Below are positions 1-9,820 of a stretch of DNA of 42,304 nucleotides, one piece after another. The notes beneath the pieces are model-generated. The model ran no database searches. It was given only the letters and a program-made list of their open reading frames with translations, and had not been told where the DNA came from. The stretch spans positions 1 through 42,304 of the forward strand of contig JAUWQF010000004.1 of assembly GCA_030611205.1 (NCBI GenBank), written 5' to 3'. The stretch is from Methanothrix sp. (GTDB lineage: Archaea; Halobacteriota; Methanosarcinia; Methanotrichales; Methanotrichaceae). The position numbers were made by a program, and so were the translations under genes. How positions within the stretch are numbered: the first letter of the stretch is position 1; the number at the start of each line of letters is the position of its first letter.

Positions 1-2
1 TA

Positions 3-863
3 GTCCATTACGATGAACAACATCCGAAGAGGGGTAGGACGCAAAAATATAGGTTGTCATTAGTCGATGGTATCACAGGCCGTGTGATTGCCGAGGAACT
101 TCACGATAGAAAAGATAAGAAGACCATTGAAAATTTCTTGAGAAAATACCTAGACCTATCTAAACACATATTCCTCGTTACAGATCAAGATATAGGCTAT
201 CCGAATCTCTTTCAGGAGCTATTTGGCAATAAACTCATCCATCAGCACTGTCTCTTTCATTTGAATAAGCTCATCGTCGGAGATTTCCCGAAAAAAACAA
301 CCATGGCAGAGGAACTGATAAAATATAGGATGTTAAATATATTCTATAATAGAGATGCCGAGCTTGAACTTTTAGAGAGAATGGCAAAGGAAGAAGAAAA
401 CGTAAAAGGCGAGCTACCTCGCTCAGATTATGTGGCATGGCTTGCAGATAAGAGGTCTATCTTCCGGGAGTTTTTGCACGATCGCGAACTGAGACGCAGA
501 CGCGAAAAGGAGAATTTGGAACACAGACCTTATGAAGAAGCTTTAAAATTATTCAACGAATTAAAACAGAGTAAGGACTCCTTCAGCATCTCAGTACAGA
601 AACGATTGGTTAGGATAGAGGTAAATTGGAGCCGCTTAACGGCTTTTTATTTAGTTGACGGTGCTCCGGCTACGAACAACATCATTGAGAACTACTACTC
701 AACGAGTCTCAAGACCCATAGAAAGAAACAGCTGAGGACTGACGAGGGAATTGAGAATCACATGAAGCTTTCCGCGATGAAGCGGGCTGGAATGCTGGAT
801 AAATGTAACCGGACCCTTATTGATACCCTTCTCATATTCATTCCCTTTCTGAAGGCAGGATAG
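3..863 (+). CDS. Transposase, DDE type, 5'-truncated by the window edge
   Basis: The frame is open from base 3 (VHYDEQHPKRGRTQKYRLSLVDGITG...), upstream of the listed ATG. DDE-like pattern: YDE...VTDQD...NNIIENYYS. Confidence 0.8.
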   Translation, partial: VHYDEQHPKRGRTQKYRLSLVDGITGRVIAEELHDRKDKKTIENFLRKYLDLSKHIFLVTDQDIGYPNLFQELFGNKLIHQHCLFHLNKLIVGDFPKKTTMAEELIKYRMLNIFYNRDAELELLERMAKEEENVKGELPRSDYVAWLADKRSIFREFLHDRELRRRREKENLEHRPYEEALKLFNELKQSKDSFSISVQKRLVRIEVNWSRLTAFYLVDGAPATNNIIENYYSTSLKTHRKKQLRTDEGIENHMKLSAMKRAGMLDKCNRTLIDTLLIFIPFLKAG

Positions 864-952
864 AAGTTAGGCGTGATCACAGGTCATAATGATTTACATC
901 CACTAGCGGAAGCTGTGTTTTTACACTAAAAATTTTTGTTTTTATAATCATT

Positions 953-1276
953 TTAACGCAAATATTGGATTTTATAAATAGCTTGGGCTATAATCCCAAT
1001 TGTATACATTACACTTCTTCTAAGATGTTCCCAATTTGGCGGGTGTAAGTGCGCTCGGATCTGCAATATCACGGGATTTCCGGATAGTGCCACTGGGAGA
1101 GACCTTCCTTGTCCATGAACTCCTATTATGTTCACATTCTGATGTGTACGCCACGCTCCAATCTGGTTTGCTAAGTTAATTGGTATTAGCGACGTCTCTG
1201 CCCCTGTATCAATAAGAGATTTTTTAATAACCTGATTTCTTGCTCCCTTGAATCTGATGTTTTTATATATTCTCAT
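953..1276 (-). CDS. Retropepsin-like (clan AA) aspartyl protease domain protein
   Basis: Motif SLIDTGAETSLIP. Start set at the ATG at 1276, with SD-like aaggagag just upstream; the longer ORF extension looks non-coding. Confidence 0.65.
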   Translation of the reverse strand: MRIYKNIRFKGARNQVIKKSLIDTGAETSLIPINLANQIGAWRTHQNVNIIGVHGQGRSLPVALSGNPVILQIRAHLHPPNWEHLRRSVMYTIGIIAQAIYKIQYLR

Positions 1277-1501
1277 CTTTTTCTCTCCTTCTTGCAATTT
1301 CGCACAATGTCCGGCAGGTATCTGAAGTCCGAGCGAAGCAAGGATTTGGGTCGAGGTGCGAAGCACCGTAGCCAGATACCCGCCTGTTACCTGATGTTGG
1401 GCTCGCTGGTGGCCCTGCCGATCTGCTTTTACCAAGCAAAACCTGTAGCCATACGGAGCAGCCACGCTGCTCGCGCCAGTGAGAGAATTTGTGGGACATA
1501 G

Positions 1502-2410
1502 CTAGGAAAGGTACGAGCATATCCGGTCCACCGCTCGAAATACGTTCTTGTCAATACTCCAGACGGTGCCGGCTATTGACTCCTTGGAACCGGGGATACG
1601 ATACAACTTGCGCTCCTCTGGAACTACCTCGATACGAGGGTCTGCGCCTGGTATTGACGTGGTGTTCGCGTCAAGCACACAGGGTAGGTCAAGGTCGACC
1701 TGTTGTCCTACAGTGTTCACAAATCTTAGAACGCCTCCTGCTTCAAGACTCAATGACCGCAACCCCAACTCCCCAAGGCGAACGCCTGCGCTGCCAAACC
1801 TCACCACGACCGAATGAAAGGAGCCGGGTTCTTGAACGGAAAGCGAGCGATGCTTGTTGAAGTTCGTTAAGTCGGCAAGTTGCCGAAGCCACAATTCGCC
1901 GTTGAATTCTTGGATAGAGAGCAGATCGTCTCGCACCTTCGGCACGCTGGTGCCTAGGCAGGGGAACCATTGGTCGAGCTTCAGTGCAAATGTGGTGGCA
2001 GTATCACTTGATTTCGCTATAGGGAACTGCACCTTTGTGGAAGGCAGCTTCGGCGCACATCGGTCGGCGATGTGATGCGCCGTGTACTCCAGTGCAGACC
2101 TGTGATTTTCCAAGAGATTCTTAAGGTCAACACGCAGCCCATCTAATTCTGCCGGGTCGATGTTTGGCCGCAGGTACCTATCAAGGAAGCGAGCTGTGTT
2201 TGCGTGCGTGCTTGTAAGCAACGCGCCCAGAGCACGAGCATGTTCCGACAGGATGCCGGTCGGCGTTCGTGGCGGGACAGCGACTTGAAAACTTTCAGCC
2301 CGTACCGTGGTGGTGTTCACGATGACCACGTGTTTAATTCGCACATGATCACCGACAGTCGGTATGTGCATATTGTCATGCCAGTTTAGAAACATGATCA
2401 CCGTCACCAT
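1502..2410 (-). CDS. Uncharacterised protein, possibly HEPN-like helical (LWLRQLADLTNFNKHRSL)
   Basis: 302-aa ORF with plausible composition and a KH-containing helical motif. Confidence 0.5.
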   Translation of the reverse strand: MVTVIMFLNWHDNMHIPTVGDHVRIKHVVIVNTTTVRAESFQVAVPPRTPTGILSEHARALGALLTSTHANTARFLDRYLRPNIDPAELDGLRVDLKNLLENHRSALEYTAHHIADRCAPKLPSTKVQFPIAKSSDTATTFALKLDQWFPCLGTSVPKVRDDLLSIQEFNGELWLRQLADLTNFNKHRSLSVQEPGSFHSVVVRFGSAGVRLGELGLRSLSLEAGGVLRFVNTVGQQVDLDLPCVLDANTTSIPGADPRIEVVPEERKLYRIPGSKESIAGTVWSIDKNVFRAVDRICSYLS

Positions 2411-2719
2411 TTCAAGTGTTGAGGGCTTATGTACCTCACCTAATCATTCCACCACTGCAAGTAACACTGAGCCACCGTGCGATTGCGAGCCCAATGTCAT
2501 ATAACTCAGATATATCCGAACTTGAGTTCGTATACACTTCCAATTTAGCGGTATATCGGAAATAAACTTCGGATATACTCCCCTCTATCAGAGGTTCACA
2601 TACTCTCATTCTTACCACCCGAATTAGTGATTAGATCCAACGGGCTTTTTAGTTTACCGATATCTTTCTTGCTCACATGCGTATATATTTCTGTCGTCTT
2701 TGAACTCTTGTGCCTCAAC

Positions 2720-3000
2720 CCGGAAGGCCTGCTTGGGTCGATAGTCTACATCGACCTGACGGGCCTGGACGAGGAGCCCGCCAGAGATAGACCGCTCGCC
2801 GGAGTGGAACGTGACCGAATCAAGCCGGCGACACCGCCACCTTCCCCGAGGCCAAACCGCGCCCGGTGAAAGATAGACCCACCTACCCTGGTGCCCTGCC
2901 GCCCATCTGGAACGTCCCCCACCTCCGAAACCGCAACTTCACCGGGCGAGAGGCGCTTCTGGACCACCCCCACACGATCCTGGTGCGGAATAACCTGAAA
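2720..3000 (+). pseudogene. Degraded fragment resembling a TIR/NB-ARC/TPR-type protein
   Basis: Frame 2 reads YIDLTGLDEEPARDRPLAGVERDRIKPATPPPSP and then stops. Frame 1 (from 2893) reads ALPPIWNVPHLRNRNFTGREALLD. No P-loop follows. Confidence 0.55.
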
Positions 3001-3106
3001 CCGCTCCGGCGAAGATGAGCACCGGCCAGTGAATGCGCCGGGCCTCCGGCCCGGACCCTCCGGGACGGTCCACAGATCCAGTCTCCTTTACTCATCGCCA
3101 GCAACG

Positions 3107-3664
3107 TTGTATTGGATTAAGCTTATATCCGCCCCAGACCCTTTTGTAGACATGAAGCTTCCAGGCACCGCAACCCAACCGGAGAACATCTACATAGCGC
3201 TGGGGAAGCTGGACATCAGGCCCGGGATGACCTTCCTGGACCTGGGCTGCGGCTCTGGCGCCGTCTCCCTTGCAGCATCCCGGTTCACCGAGAAGATCTA
3301 CGGGATAGACAGAAGACAAGAGGCGGTGGAGATGTCGAAGGCAAAAGTCCCCTCCGGGACCTTCCTCTGCGGCGAGGCCGTCGACCTGATCCCCGACCTC
3401 CCCGAGATCGACCGGTGCTTCATCGGAGGGACCAGAGACATCGAGAAGTTCTTCCCCCTTCTTGTAGATAGCGCCGCCCCGGAATGCATGATGGTGGCCA
3501 ACCTGGCCAGGATGGGAGTGGCCGCCACGATAGCAAGGCTGATGAAGGAACAGGGAACGTTCAAAGAGCTGATCCAGATCGGGATATCACGAGGCTACGA
3601 CCTGGCCGGGGACATCGCCCTCAGGCCGGAGAACCCCATATTCATGGTGGTGGGGCGCTGCTGA
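3107..3664 (+). CDS. cbiT: Cobalt-precorrin-6B C15-methyltransferase/decarboxylase CbiT
   Basis: SAM-binding motif TFLDLGCGSGAVSL; first gene of the cbi operon. Exact start uncertain (TTG 3107 or ATG 3152). Confidence 0.8.
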   Translation: MYWIKLISAPDPFVDMKLPGTATQPENIYIALGKLDIRPGMTFLDLGCGSGAVSLAASRFTEKIYGIDRRQEAVEMSKAKVPSGTFLCGEAVDLIPDLPEIDRCFIGGTRDIEKFFPLLVDSAAPECMMVANLARMGVAATIARLMKEQGTFKELIQIGISRGYDLAGDIALRPENPIFMVVGRC

Positions 3665-3721
3665 CCAGGACGCCAGCAAAGATGGCAGCGAGTACGCCAC
3701 CAGGTATGCCGCATCGTCCGA

Positions 3722-3752
<31 letters not shown>

Positions 3753-3779
3753 GCCACACCACCGCCGGGAGAAGATATC

Positions 3780-4391
3780 ATGCTGATCGGCGTCAGCCTC
3801 GGCCCCGGCGACCCCGACCTTTTGACCTACAAGGCCGCCGACGCCCTGAGACAAGCAGAGAAGGTCTTCGTCCCCGGCGAGATGGCCGCAGACCTGGTCC
3901 GCCCCTACTCCCGGCCGGAGATGCTAAAGTTCCCCATGATCTCCGACAAGAAGAAGCTGGAAGAGATCTGGGCCAAAAACGCCGACAGGGTGGCCAGCTA
4001 CGCCTCCCGGACAAAGACCGCCTTCGCCTGTATCGGTGACGTGAACACCTTCTCTACCTTCTCCCACCTCAGACGGGTCCTGAAAGAGCGCCACCCATCA
4101 ATCGAGGTCGAGACGATACCCGGCGTGGGAACCATCCCCGCCCTCGCCTCTAAATTCGGGGTGGACCTGAGCACCTCCTTCCAGGTCACCGACGGCTCCC
4201 CCGTGAATACGATGATCAGGATGAAGGCCGTAAGACCCGCCGAGGTGGCGGCAGAGCTGAGAGAAGAAGGCTTCGATGAGTTCATCCTGGGCACCCGCCT
4301 CTACACCCCGGAAGAGAAGATCATCAGGGGAGATATGCCGGAACGGAGCGACTACTTCAGCGTGCTCTACGCCAGGAGAAGGAGGGAATAG
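3780..4391 (+). CDS. cbiL: Cobalt-precorrin-2 C20-methyltransferase CbiL
   Basis: Tetrapyrrole methylase motif VSLGPGDPDLLTYKAADAL; IPGVGTIPALASKFG; IGDVNTFSTFSHL. Confidence 0.88.
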   Translation: MLIGVSLGPGDPDLLTYKAADALRQAEKVFVPGEMAADLVRPYSRPEMLKFPMISDKKKLEEIWAKNADRVASYASRTKTAFACIGDVNTFSTFSHLRRVLKERHPSIEVETIPGVGTIPALASKFGVDLSTSFQVTDGSPVNTMIRMKAVRPAEVAAELREEGFDEFILGTRLYTPEEKIIRGDMPERSDYFSVLYARRRRE

Positions 4392-4452
4392 AAGAAATGA
4401 TCTCCAAGGGCATGAGCTATATCTATATTTTCGTGCATATCGGTGACGAGCC

Positions 4453-5169
4453 ATGAAACTCTACTTTGTCGGCGCCGGTCCGGGCGACCCGGATCTGATC
4501 ACCGTCAAGGGCGCTAAGCTCCTGGCCGGGGCAGACCTGGTGGTCTACGCCGGGTCCCTGGTCAACCCGGAACTCCTGAAAGACCTCAAGGCCGAGCTGG
4601 TGGACAGCAACACCATCAACTTAGAGGAGATCACAGATACGATGCTGGAAGCCCTCCGGGCCGGGAAAAAGGTGGTGAGACTCCACAGCGGAGACCCCTC
4701 CCTCTACGGAGCCATACTGGAACAGATGAAACCCCTGGAAGAGGCAGGGGTGGAGGTCGAAGTCGTCCCCGGGGTCTCATCTATATTCGCGGTATCCGCC
4801 GCCCTCAAGACCCAGCTCACCCTCAAAGACGTCTCCGAGTCGCTGATAATCACCAGGCCCGCAGGAACCACCCTGGAACATGACCAGGACCAGATCGCCT
4901 CCCTCTCCAGGCACGGGACCACCCTCGCCATCTTTCTGGGCGTGGACAAAATAAGACAGGTGGTACGATCGCTGAAAGTCCCCGCCGAGACCCCGGTAGC
5001 AGTAGTATACCGGGCCTCCTGGCCGGACGAGAAGATCATACTGGGAACATTAGAAGACATCGCAGAGAAGGTGGAAGAGGCAAAAATCGAAAAAAGCGCC
5101 ATAATCCTGGTGGGGAACGTGATCAGCAGAAGCGGTTTCAGGAGGTCTCACCTATACAAAAGTCGGTAG
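4453..5169 (+). CDS. cbiF: Cobalt-precorrin-4 C11-methyltransferase CbiF
   Basis: [59 protein letters not shown]. Confidence 0.92.
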   Translation: MKLYFVGAGPGDPDLITVKGAKLLAGADLVVYAGSLVNPELLKDLKAELVDSNTINLEEITDTMLEALRAGKKVVRLHSGDPSLYGAILEQMKPLEEAGVEVEVVPGVSSIFAVSAALKTQLTLKDVSESLIITRPAGTTLEHDQDQIASLSRHGTTLAIFLGVDKIRQVVRSLKVPAETPVAVVYRASWPDEKIILGTLEDIAEKVEEAKIEKSAIILVGNVISRSGFRRSHLYKSR

Positions 5170-5171
5170 CG

Positions 5172-6104
5172 GTGCTGGTCTTCCCGAGGAACAAGAGAGA
5201 AGGCGAAAAGGTCTGCCAGGCCCTGGCCAGCCGGTACAGGCCTTCGCTGGAGATCTACAGGAAAGAGAAAGACCTGGACAGAGACCCCGACAAAGACCCG
5301 AACAAAAACAAAGACCCGCAAGACCGATCGCCCTTCGAACGCCTGAAAGAGTTCGACCTGGTGATAGCGGTCATGGCGGTGGGGATAGTGGTCCGGCTCC
5401 TCTGCAACACCCTGGAAGACAAATGGACCGAAACACCGGTGGTAGCGGTGGACTCGTCGCTGAGATGCGCCGTCCCCGTGGTGGGAGGGCACCACGGCGC
5501 CAACGACCTGGCCCTCCACCTGGCCGAGGAGATGAATATGTACCCGGCGATCACCACTGCCACCGACTCCGCCGGAAAACCCAGCCTGGAGGGCACCGCC
5601 GAGCAGCTGGGTGCAAAGCTGGTGAACAGAGAATGCTCCAAAGAGGTGAACCTGGCCTTTCTCCAAGAAGATGTCGATGTCCCCATCCTGAGGCTGAAAG
5701 GCCCCAAAGTGGTGATAGTGGACGATGACGTGGCTGTTCTGAAGAGCAGAGGCGGCGTGGTGGTAGGGCTGGGAACCAGGCGAGGGGTGACATCCCAAGA
5801 GGTGATCGACGCGATCACCACCGCCCTCCGGTCGGTGGGCAAAACCCCCGGAGAGATCAGGGTGATGGCCACCGCCTGGATCAAACATGACGAACGAGGG
5901 ATCGAAGAGGCCGCCGAGAACCTGGACCGGGAGGTCATCTACTTAGACGAGCACGTCCTGAACTCCCAGACCACCACCACCCCCTCCAGGGCCTCGGACC
6001 TGGGCCTGATCGGGGTGGCCGAACCCGCCGCCATGGCCCTCTCGACCAGGCTACTGATGCCCAAAAGGATCTACGGGAGGGTTACCGTTGCCCTCGGAGA
6101 GTAA
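5172..6104 (+). CDS. cbiG: Cobalt-precorrin-5A hydrolase CbiG
   Basis: VIAVMAVGIVVRLL, VVGGHHGANDLALHLAE, VVVGLGTRRGVTSQEVIDAI. Confidence 0.88.
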   Translation: MLVFPRNKREGEKVCQALASRYRPSLEIYRKEKDLDRDPDKDPNKNKDPQDRSPFERLKEFDLVIAVMAVGIVVRLLCNTLEDKWTETPVVAVDSSLRCAVPVVGGHHGANDLALHLAEEMNMYPAITTATDSAGKPSLEGTAEQLGAKLVNRECSKEVNLAFLQEDVDVPILRLKGPKVVIVDDDVAVLKSRGGVVVGLGTRRGVTSQEVIDAITTALRSVGKTPGEIRVMATAWIKHDERGIEEAAENLDREVIYLDEHVLNSQTTTTPSRASDLGLIGVAEPAAMALSTRLLMPKRIYGRVTVALGE

Positions 6105-7566
6105 ACTCTACATCGTGGGGATCGGTCCCGGTGGCCATGATCAGATTACCCGAAAGGCGGTAGAGGCCATAAGAAGATCAGACTACGTAGTCGGCTACAG
6201 GACCTACCTGGACCTGGTGAGAGACCTGCTTGGTGATAAACAGGTCGTCTCCAGCGGGATGGGAGGCGAGGTGGACCGGGCCAGGACCGCCGTGGACCTC
6301 CTGGAAAAGGGATCGGTGGCCCTGATCAGCAGCGGAGACCCCAACATCTACGGGATGGGAGGCCTGGGGCTTGAGGTAGCCTCCCAGCGGGTGGGCCTCG
6401 ACCGGACGGAGGTAGTGCCGGGGATAACCTCCTTTACCGCCGCAGCCTGCCGTTCCGGGATCACCTTCAGAGACTCGGTGGCCATAATCAGCCTCAGCGA
6501 CCTATTGACGCCGTGGGACGATATCGAGCAGAGGGTGAGAGCTATAGCTGTGGCCGGGATGCCCCTGGCCCTCTACAATCCCCGAAGCAAAAAGAGAACC
6601 TGGCAGCTGGAAAAAACCCTGGAGATCTGCTCCCGGCAGGGCAGAGGGAACGAAGACCTCCTGGTGGCCAAGAAGGTCGCCCGTCCCGGGGAAGAGTTCC
6701 TCTGGACCTCTGTAGACCGGATGAGGGAGAAAGAAGAGCTGCAAAACGAGGTGGACATGTTCTCCCTGATCATCATCGGCGGCGAGGGCATGGTCCGGTC
6801 CGGATCACCGGTCCCGGGTTCCAGGATCGGGCTCGTGGGGATAGGACCAGGTGACCGATCGCACCTCACGCTGGAGGCCGAGAGGCTTCTGAAGGGGTCA
6901 GAGATGGTCCTGGGAGCGGAGAGGTACCTGAGATCGATAAAAGAACTGATCAAAGGAGAGACGATCCCTCACCGGGGCGTCCCAGAGGAGCGGATGAGAT
7001 CCAGCCTGCTGACAGCGAAGGCCGCCTCGGACAGGGGGAAGACCGCATCCATACTGGCGGGCGGTGATCCCAGCCTCTTCAGCTCCTCCTGGCGGGTCCT
7101 GGAAGAGGCGAGAGTCTCCGGCTGCAGCGTCCACGTCGCCCCCGGGCTGAGCGCCTTCTCCGCGGTCGCGGCCCGGGCCGGTGCACCCCTGGTGAACGAT
7201 TTCGTCGTACTCTCCTGGCCAGGAGATGGCCCGCGGCTCGGAGAGATCCTCAATCTGATGGAGAGGGGCTTCGGGGTGGTGATCTACAACCTGGACGCCG
7301 AGAGGCTCTCCCTCCTGACGGACCTGGTTGGCCATATGGACCGGGCCTCCGCCCTGGCCCGAGACGTCACCCGCCCGGAAGAGGTGATGGTCGTCGCCAG
7401 TATCTCGGACCTCGCGGCGCAGAAACTCGAGGGAAAGATCGAAGGCAAGATCAAGAGAGAGATCGAGGGAAAAAGATGGACCCTCATAGTTGCAGGACCC
7501 AACTCGTATATACAAAATGATAAAATAATTACCCGGAGAGGTTATGAGACCAAGTACAACTACTAG
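6088..7566 (+). CDS. cbiH: Precorrin-3B C17-methyltransferase CbiH, tandem fusion with a second CbiH-like methylase domain
   Basis: Domain 1: VGIGPGGHDQITRKA...SSGDPNIYGMGG...LSDLLTPWDDIEQR...LYNPRSKKR. Domain 2: VGIGPGDRSHLTLEA...GGDPSLFSSSW...APGLSAFSAVAARAGAPLVNDF...ITRRGYETKY. Confidence 0.85.
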   Translation: MPSESKLYIVGIGPGGHDQITRKAVEAIRRSDYVVGYRTYLDLVRDLLGDKQVVSSGMGGEVDRARTAVDLLEKGSVALISSGDPNIYGMGGLGLEVASQRVGLDRTEVVPGITSFTAAACRSGITFRDSVAIISLSDLLTPWDDIEQRVRAIAVAGMPLALYNPRSKKRTWQLEKTLEICSRQGRGNEDLLVAKKVARPGEEFLWTSVDRMREKEELQNEVDMFSLIIIGGEGMVRSGSPVPGSRIGLVGIGPGDRSHLTLEAERLLKGSEMVLGAERYLRSIKELIKGETIPHRGVPEERMRSSLLTAKAASDRGKTASILAGGDPSLFSSSWRVLEEARVSGCSVHVAPGLSAFSAVAARAGAPLVNDFVVLSWPGDGPRLGEILNLMERGFGVVIYNLDAERLSLLTDLVGHMDRASALARDVTRPEEVMVVASISDLAAQKLEGKIEGKIKREIEGKRWTLIVAGPNSYIQNDKIITRRGYETKYNY

Positions 7567-8221
7567 AACGGCTGATGCAAAAATGAGTGAAGATACCTAT
7601 CCAGATCTGGGCGCGGTCACTCCTCAGGCCAGAGAGATCTACAACACGAGCAGGAAGTTCATCGCCAAGACGGTGGGCGATAGGAACCCGGAAGACAAGA
7701 TCCGACAGAGATGCGTCATCGCCACCGGCGATCTGAGCATAGCGGAGACGCTCCGGTTCGTGAACGACCCAGTAGGCGCGGGCCTCAGGACCCTGGATAA
7801 AGGTGCCGGGATCTATGCCGACATCAAGATGGTAGAGGCGGGGATAGTCAAAAAAAGCCACCAGTGCCCGGTGACGACCTTCATCGGGAGAGGTGACGAA
7901 CTGGCAGAGAGAGAGGGCATCACCAGGACCTCTGCAGGGGTGATCGAGCTTGTAGACGATCTCTCGGGGAGCATAGTGGTGATCGGCAACGCCCCTTCTG
8001 CCCTGATGACCCTCTGCGAGCTGATGGAAGAGGGTAGGATCATGCCCGAGCTGGTGATAGGAGTCCCGGTGGGGTTCGTGAACGCCACGGAGAGCAAGGA
8101 AAGGCTGAGAGAAATCGACGTCCCCTCGGTATCCACGGTGGGCACCCGGGGAGGCACCCCCATAGCCGTGGCAGCGATTAACGAAATTATAAATATGCAC
8201 CATGTCGGAGCCGACCGTTGA
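7544..8221 (+). CDS. cbiC: Cobalt-precorrin-8 methylmutase CbiC
   Basis: KIRQRCVIATGDLSIAETLRF, IVVIGNAPSALMTLCELM, PVGFVNATESKERL. Confidence 0.92.
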   Translation: MRPSTTTRTADAKMSEDTYPDLGAVTPQAREIYNTSRKFIAKTVGDRNPEDKIRQRCVIATGDLSIAETLRFVNDPVGAGLRTLDKGAGIYADIKMVEAGIVKKSHQCPVTTFIGRGDELAEREGITRTSAGVIELVDDLSGSIVVIGNAPSALMTLCELMEEGRIMPELVIGVPVGFVNATESKERLREIDVPSVSTVGTRGGTPIAVAAINEIINMHHVGADR

Positions 8222-9227
8222 CCCGGTAACCAAGTTTGTGATACCCGGCCCCTGGATAGAGAGAGCAGGCGATCCCGACGTCCTGGAGAAGGTGAAGAGC
8301 GGCAGGTGGGTCCTCCTCTCCGACGGAGCCCTCCTCCGCCGGGGGTACACCACCGGCACGACCGCGGCCGCTGCCTGCAAGGGGGCGGTCCTCTCCCTGG
8401 CCAGTCCGACCGGGCCGACGACCGAAGTCAATGTTCTCACCCCCGCTGGCATAAGAGTCCCGGTGCCGGTCCGGGCCGAAGGCGGGATCTGTACCGCAAG
8501 CAAGGTGGGCGGCGATCATGAGTCCGACGTAACCGCGGGCATGGTCATAAGAGCCAGGGCCGAGACCTCCGGAGAGACGATGCTGGTGGCCGGCCCCGGG
8601 ATCGGGAGGATCAATAGCCGAGGGCTCTGCGCCCCCCCGGGGAAGGCGGCCATCAGCCAGTCGGCCAGACAAGAGATCATGAGCGCGATCGAAGAAGGGC
8701 TGGAGGCAACAGGACTCCCCGGTGCGCGGGTCGAGCTGGAGGTCCCGGATGGAGAGGAGATCGCCCTCCAGACCCTGAACCCCAAGGTGGGGGTGAAGGG
8801 CGGAATATCCATCCTGGGATCAACCGGGTTCGTCGAGCCCTGGAACGAGCACCTAGGCGAGAGCAGAGGGGCCGATATCAAGAAGCTCGACAAAGTGGTG
8901 GTGACCACGGGCCGGGTAGGATTGAAGTACAGCAGGGTCCTCTTTCCCGACCACGTGGCGGTGCTCATCGGAAACAAGCTGGACAGACTCGACCTCGGCG
9001 ACCAGCAAGACAGCATACTCTGCGGCCTACCCGCATTGATCCTGAAGTGGGGGATGCCCGAGGTCCTGGAAGGTACCGGGTACAGGACGGTTGCCGAGAT
9101 GATCGAGGACCAACAGGACCACCCCAGGATAGATACGGCTCTGAGGAAGGTGCAGAAGAGGCTACCCAATACCAGGATCGTGCTTTTGAGGAGAGATGGA
9201 AGCGTGCTAAGGGATGATAAGACATGA
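8202..9227 (+). CDS. cbiD: Cobalt-precorrin-5B C1-methyltransferase CbiD
   Basis: LRRGYTTGTTAAAACKGAVLSL and VTAGMVIRARAET; position in cbi operon. Confidence 0.92.
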   Translation: MSEPTVDPVTKFVIPGPWIERAGDPDVLEKVKSGRWVLLSDGALLRRGYTTGTTAAAACKGAVLSLASPTGPTTEVNVLTPAGIRVPVPVRAEGGICTASKVGGDHESDVTAGMVIRARAETSGETMLVAGPGIGRINSRGLCAPPGKAAISQSARQEIMSAIEEGLEATGLPGARVELEVPDGEEIALQTLNPKVGVKGGISILGSTGFVEPWNEHLGESRGADIKKLDKVVVTTGRVGLKYSRVLFPDHVAVLIGNKLDRLDLGDQQDSILCGLPALILKWGMPEVLEGTGYRTVAEMIEDQQDHPRIDTALRKVQKRLPNTRIVLLRRDGSVLRDDKT

Positions 9228-9820
9228 AAGTGGTAGGCGTGGGTGCCGGGCCGGGTATGCTGACCTTCGAGGCGGCCAGGGTCGTCGGTGAGGCGAGGTT
9301 GATTTACGGGTCCGAGCGGGCGATCGAGCTGGCCTCCAGCCAGATCAACCCCCGATCCGACGTCCACGTCATCGATGATTACAAGGCGCTGCGTGAGCTG
9401 CCCGATGACGCGGTCGTCCTATCCACGGGAGACCCGATGTTGAGCGGCCTCGGCTACCTCGGCGGAGAGATTGTCCCCGGGATATCCAGCATGCAGGTAG
9501 CCTGCGCCCGGTTGGGGATCAGCCAGATCAAGGTCGTTCCCATAACCGTCCACGGAAGAAAGATGGATCCTGGGCCGATAGCCGAAGAGATCAGGAGGGG
9601 AAAGTGCGTATTTCTTCTGGTCGACGACTCTACCGACCTGGCAGGACTATGCCAGCACCTGGAAAAGAGAGAGCTGGGCAGGGAGGTGGCCGTGCTCACC
9701 GACCTGGGTTACCCGGAGGAGAAAGTCATGATGGGCAACACCTCGGACCCGCCGCTGTCCGGTGGGCTGGCCTGTGTGATGATCGGAGAGCTAGGTTCTA
9801 GTAAAAATTTTGGACGATAA
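9224..9820 (+). CDS. cbiE: Cobalt-precorrin-7 C5-methyltransferase CbiE
   Basis: VVGVGAGPGMLTFEAARVV, YGSERAIELA, LSTGDPMLSGLGYL, IVPGISSMQVACARLG. Confidence 0.85.
   Translation: MKVVGVGAGPGMLTFEAARVVGEARLIYGSERAIELASSQINPRSDVHVIDDYKALRELPDDAVVLSTGDPMLSGLGYLGGEIVPGISSMQVACARLGISQIKVVPITVHGRKMDPGPIAEEIRRGKCVFLLVDDSTDLAGLCQHLEKRELGREVAVLTDLGYPEEKVMMGNTSDPPLSGGLACVMIGELGSSKNFGR

Noticed and set aside
7529-8503. 324-aa minus-strand ORF
   Set aside because: Antisense to cbiC/cbiD, no plausible motifs.
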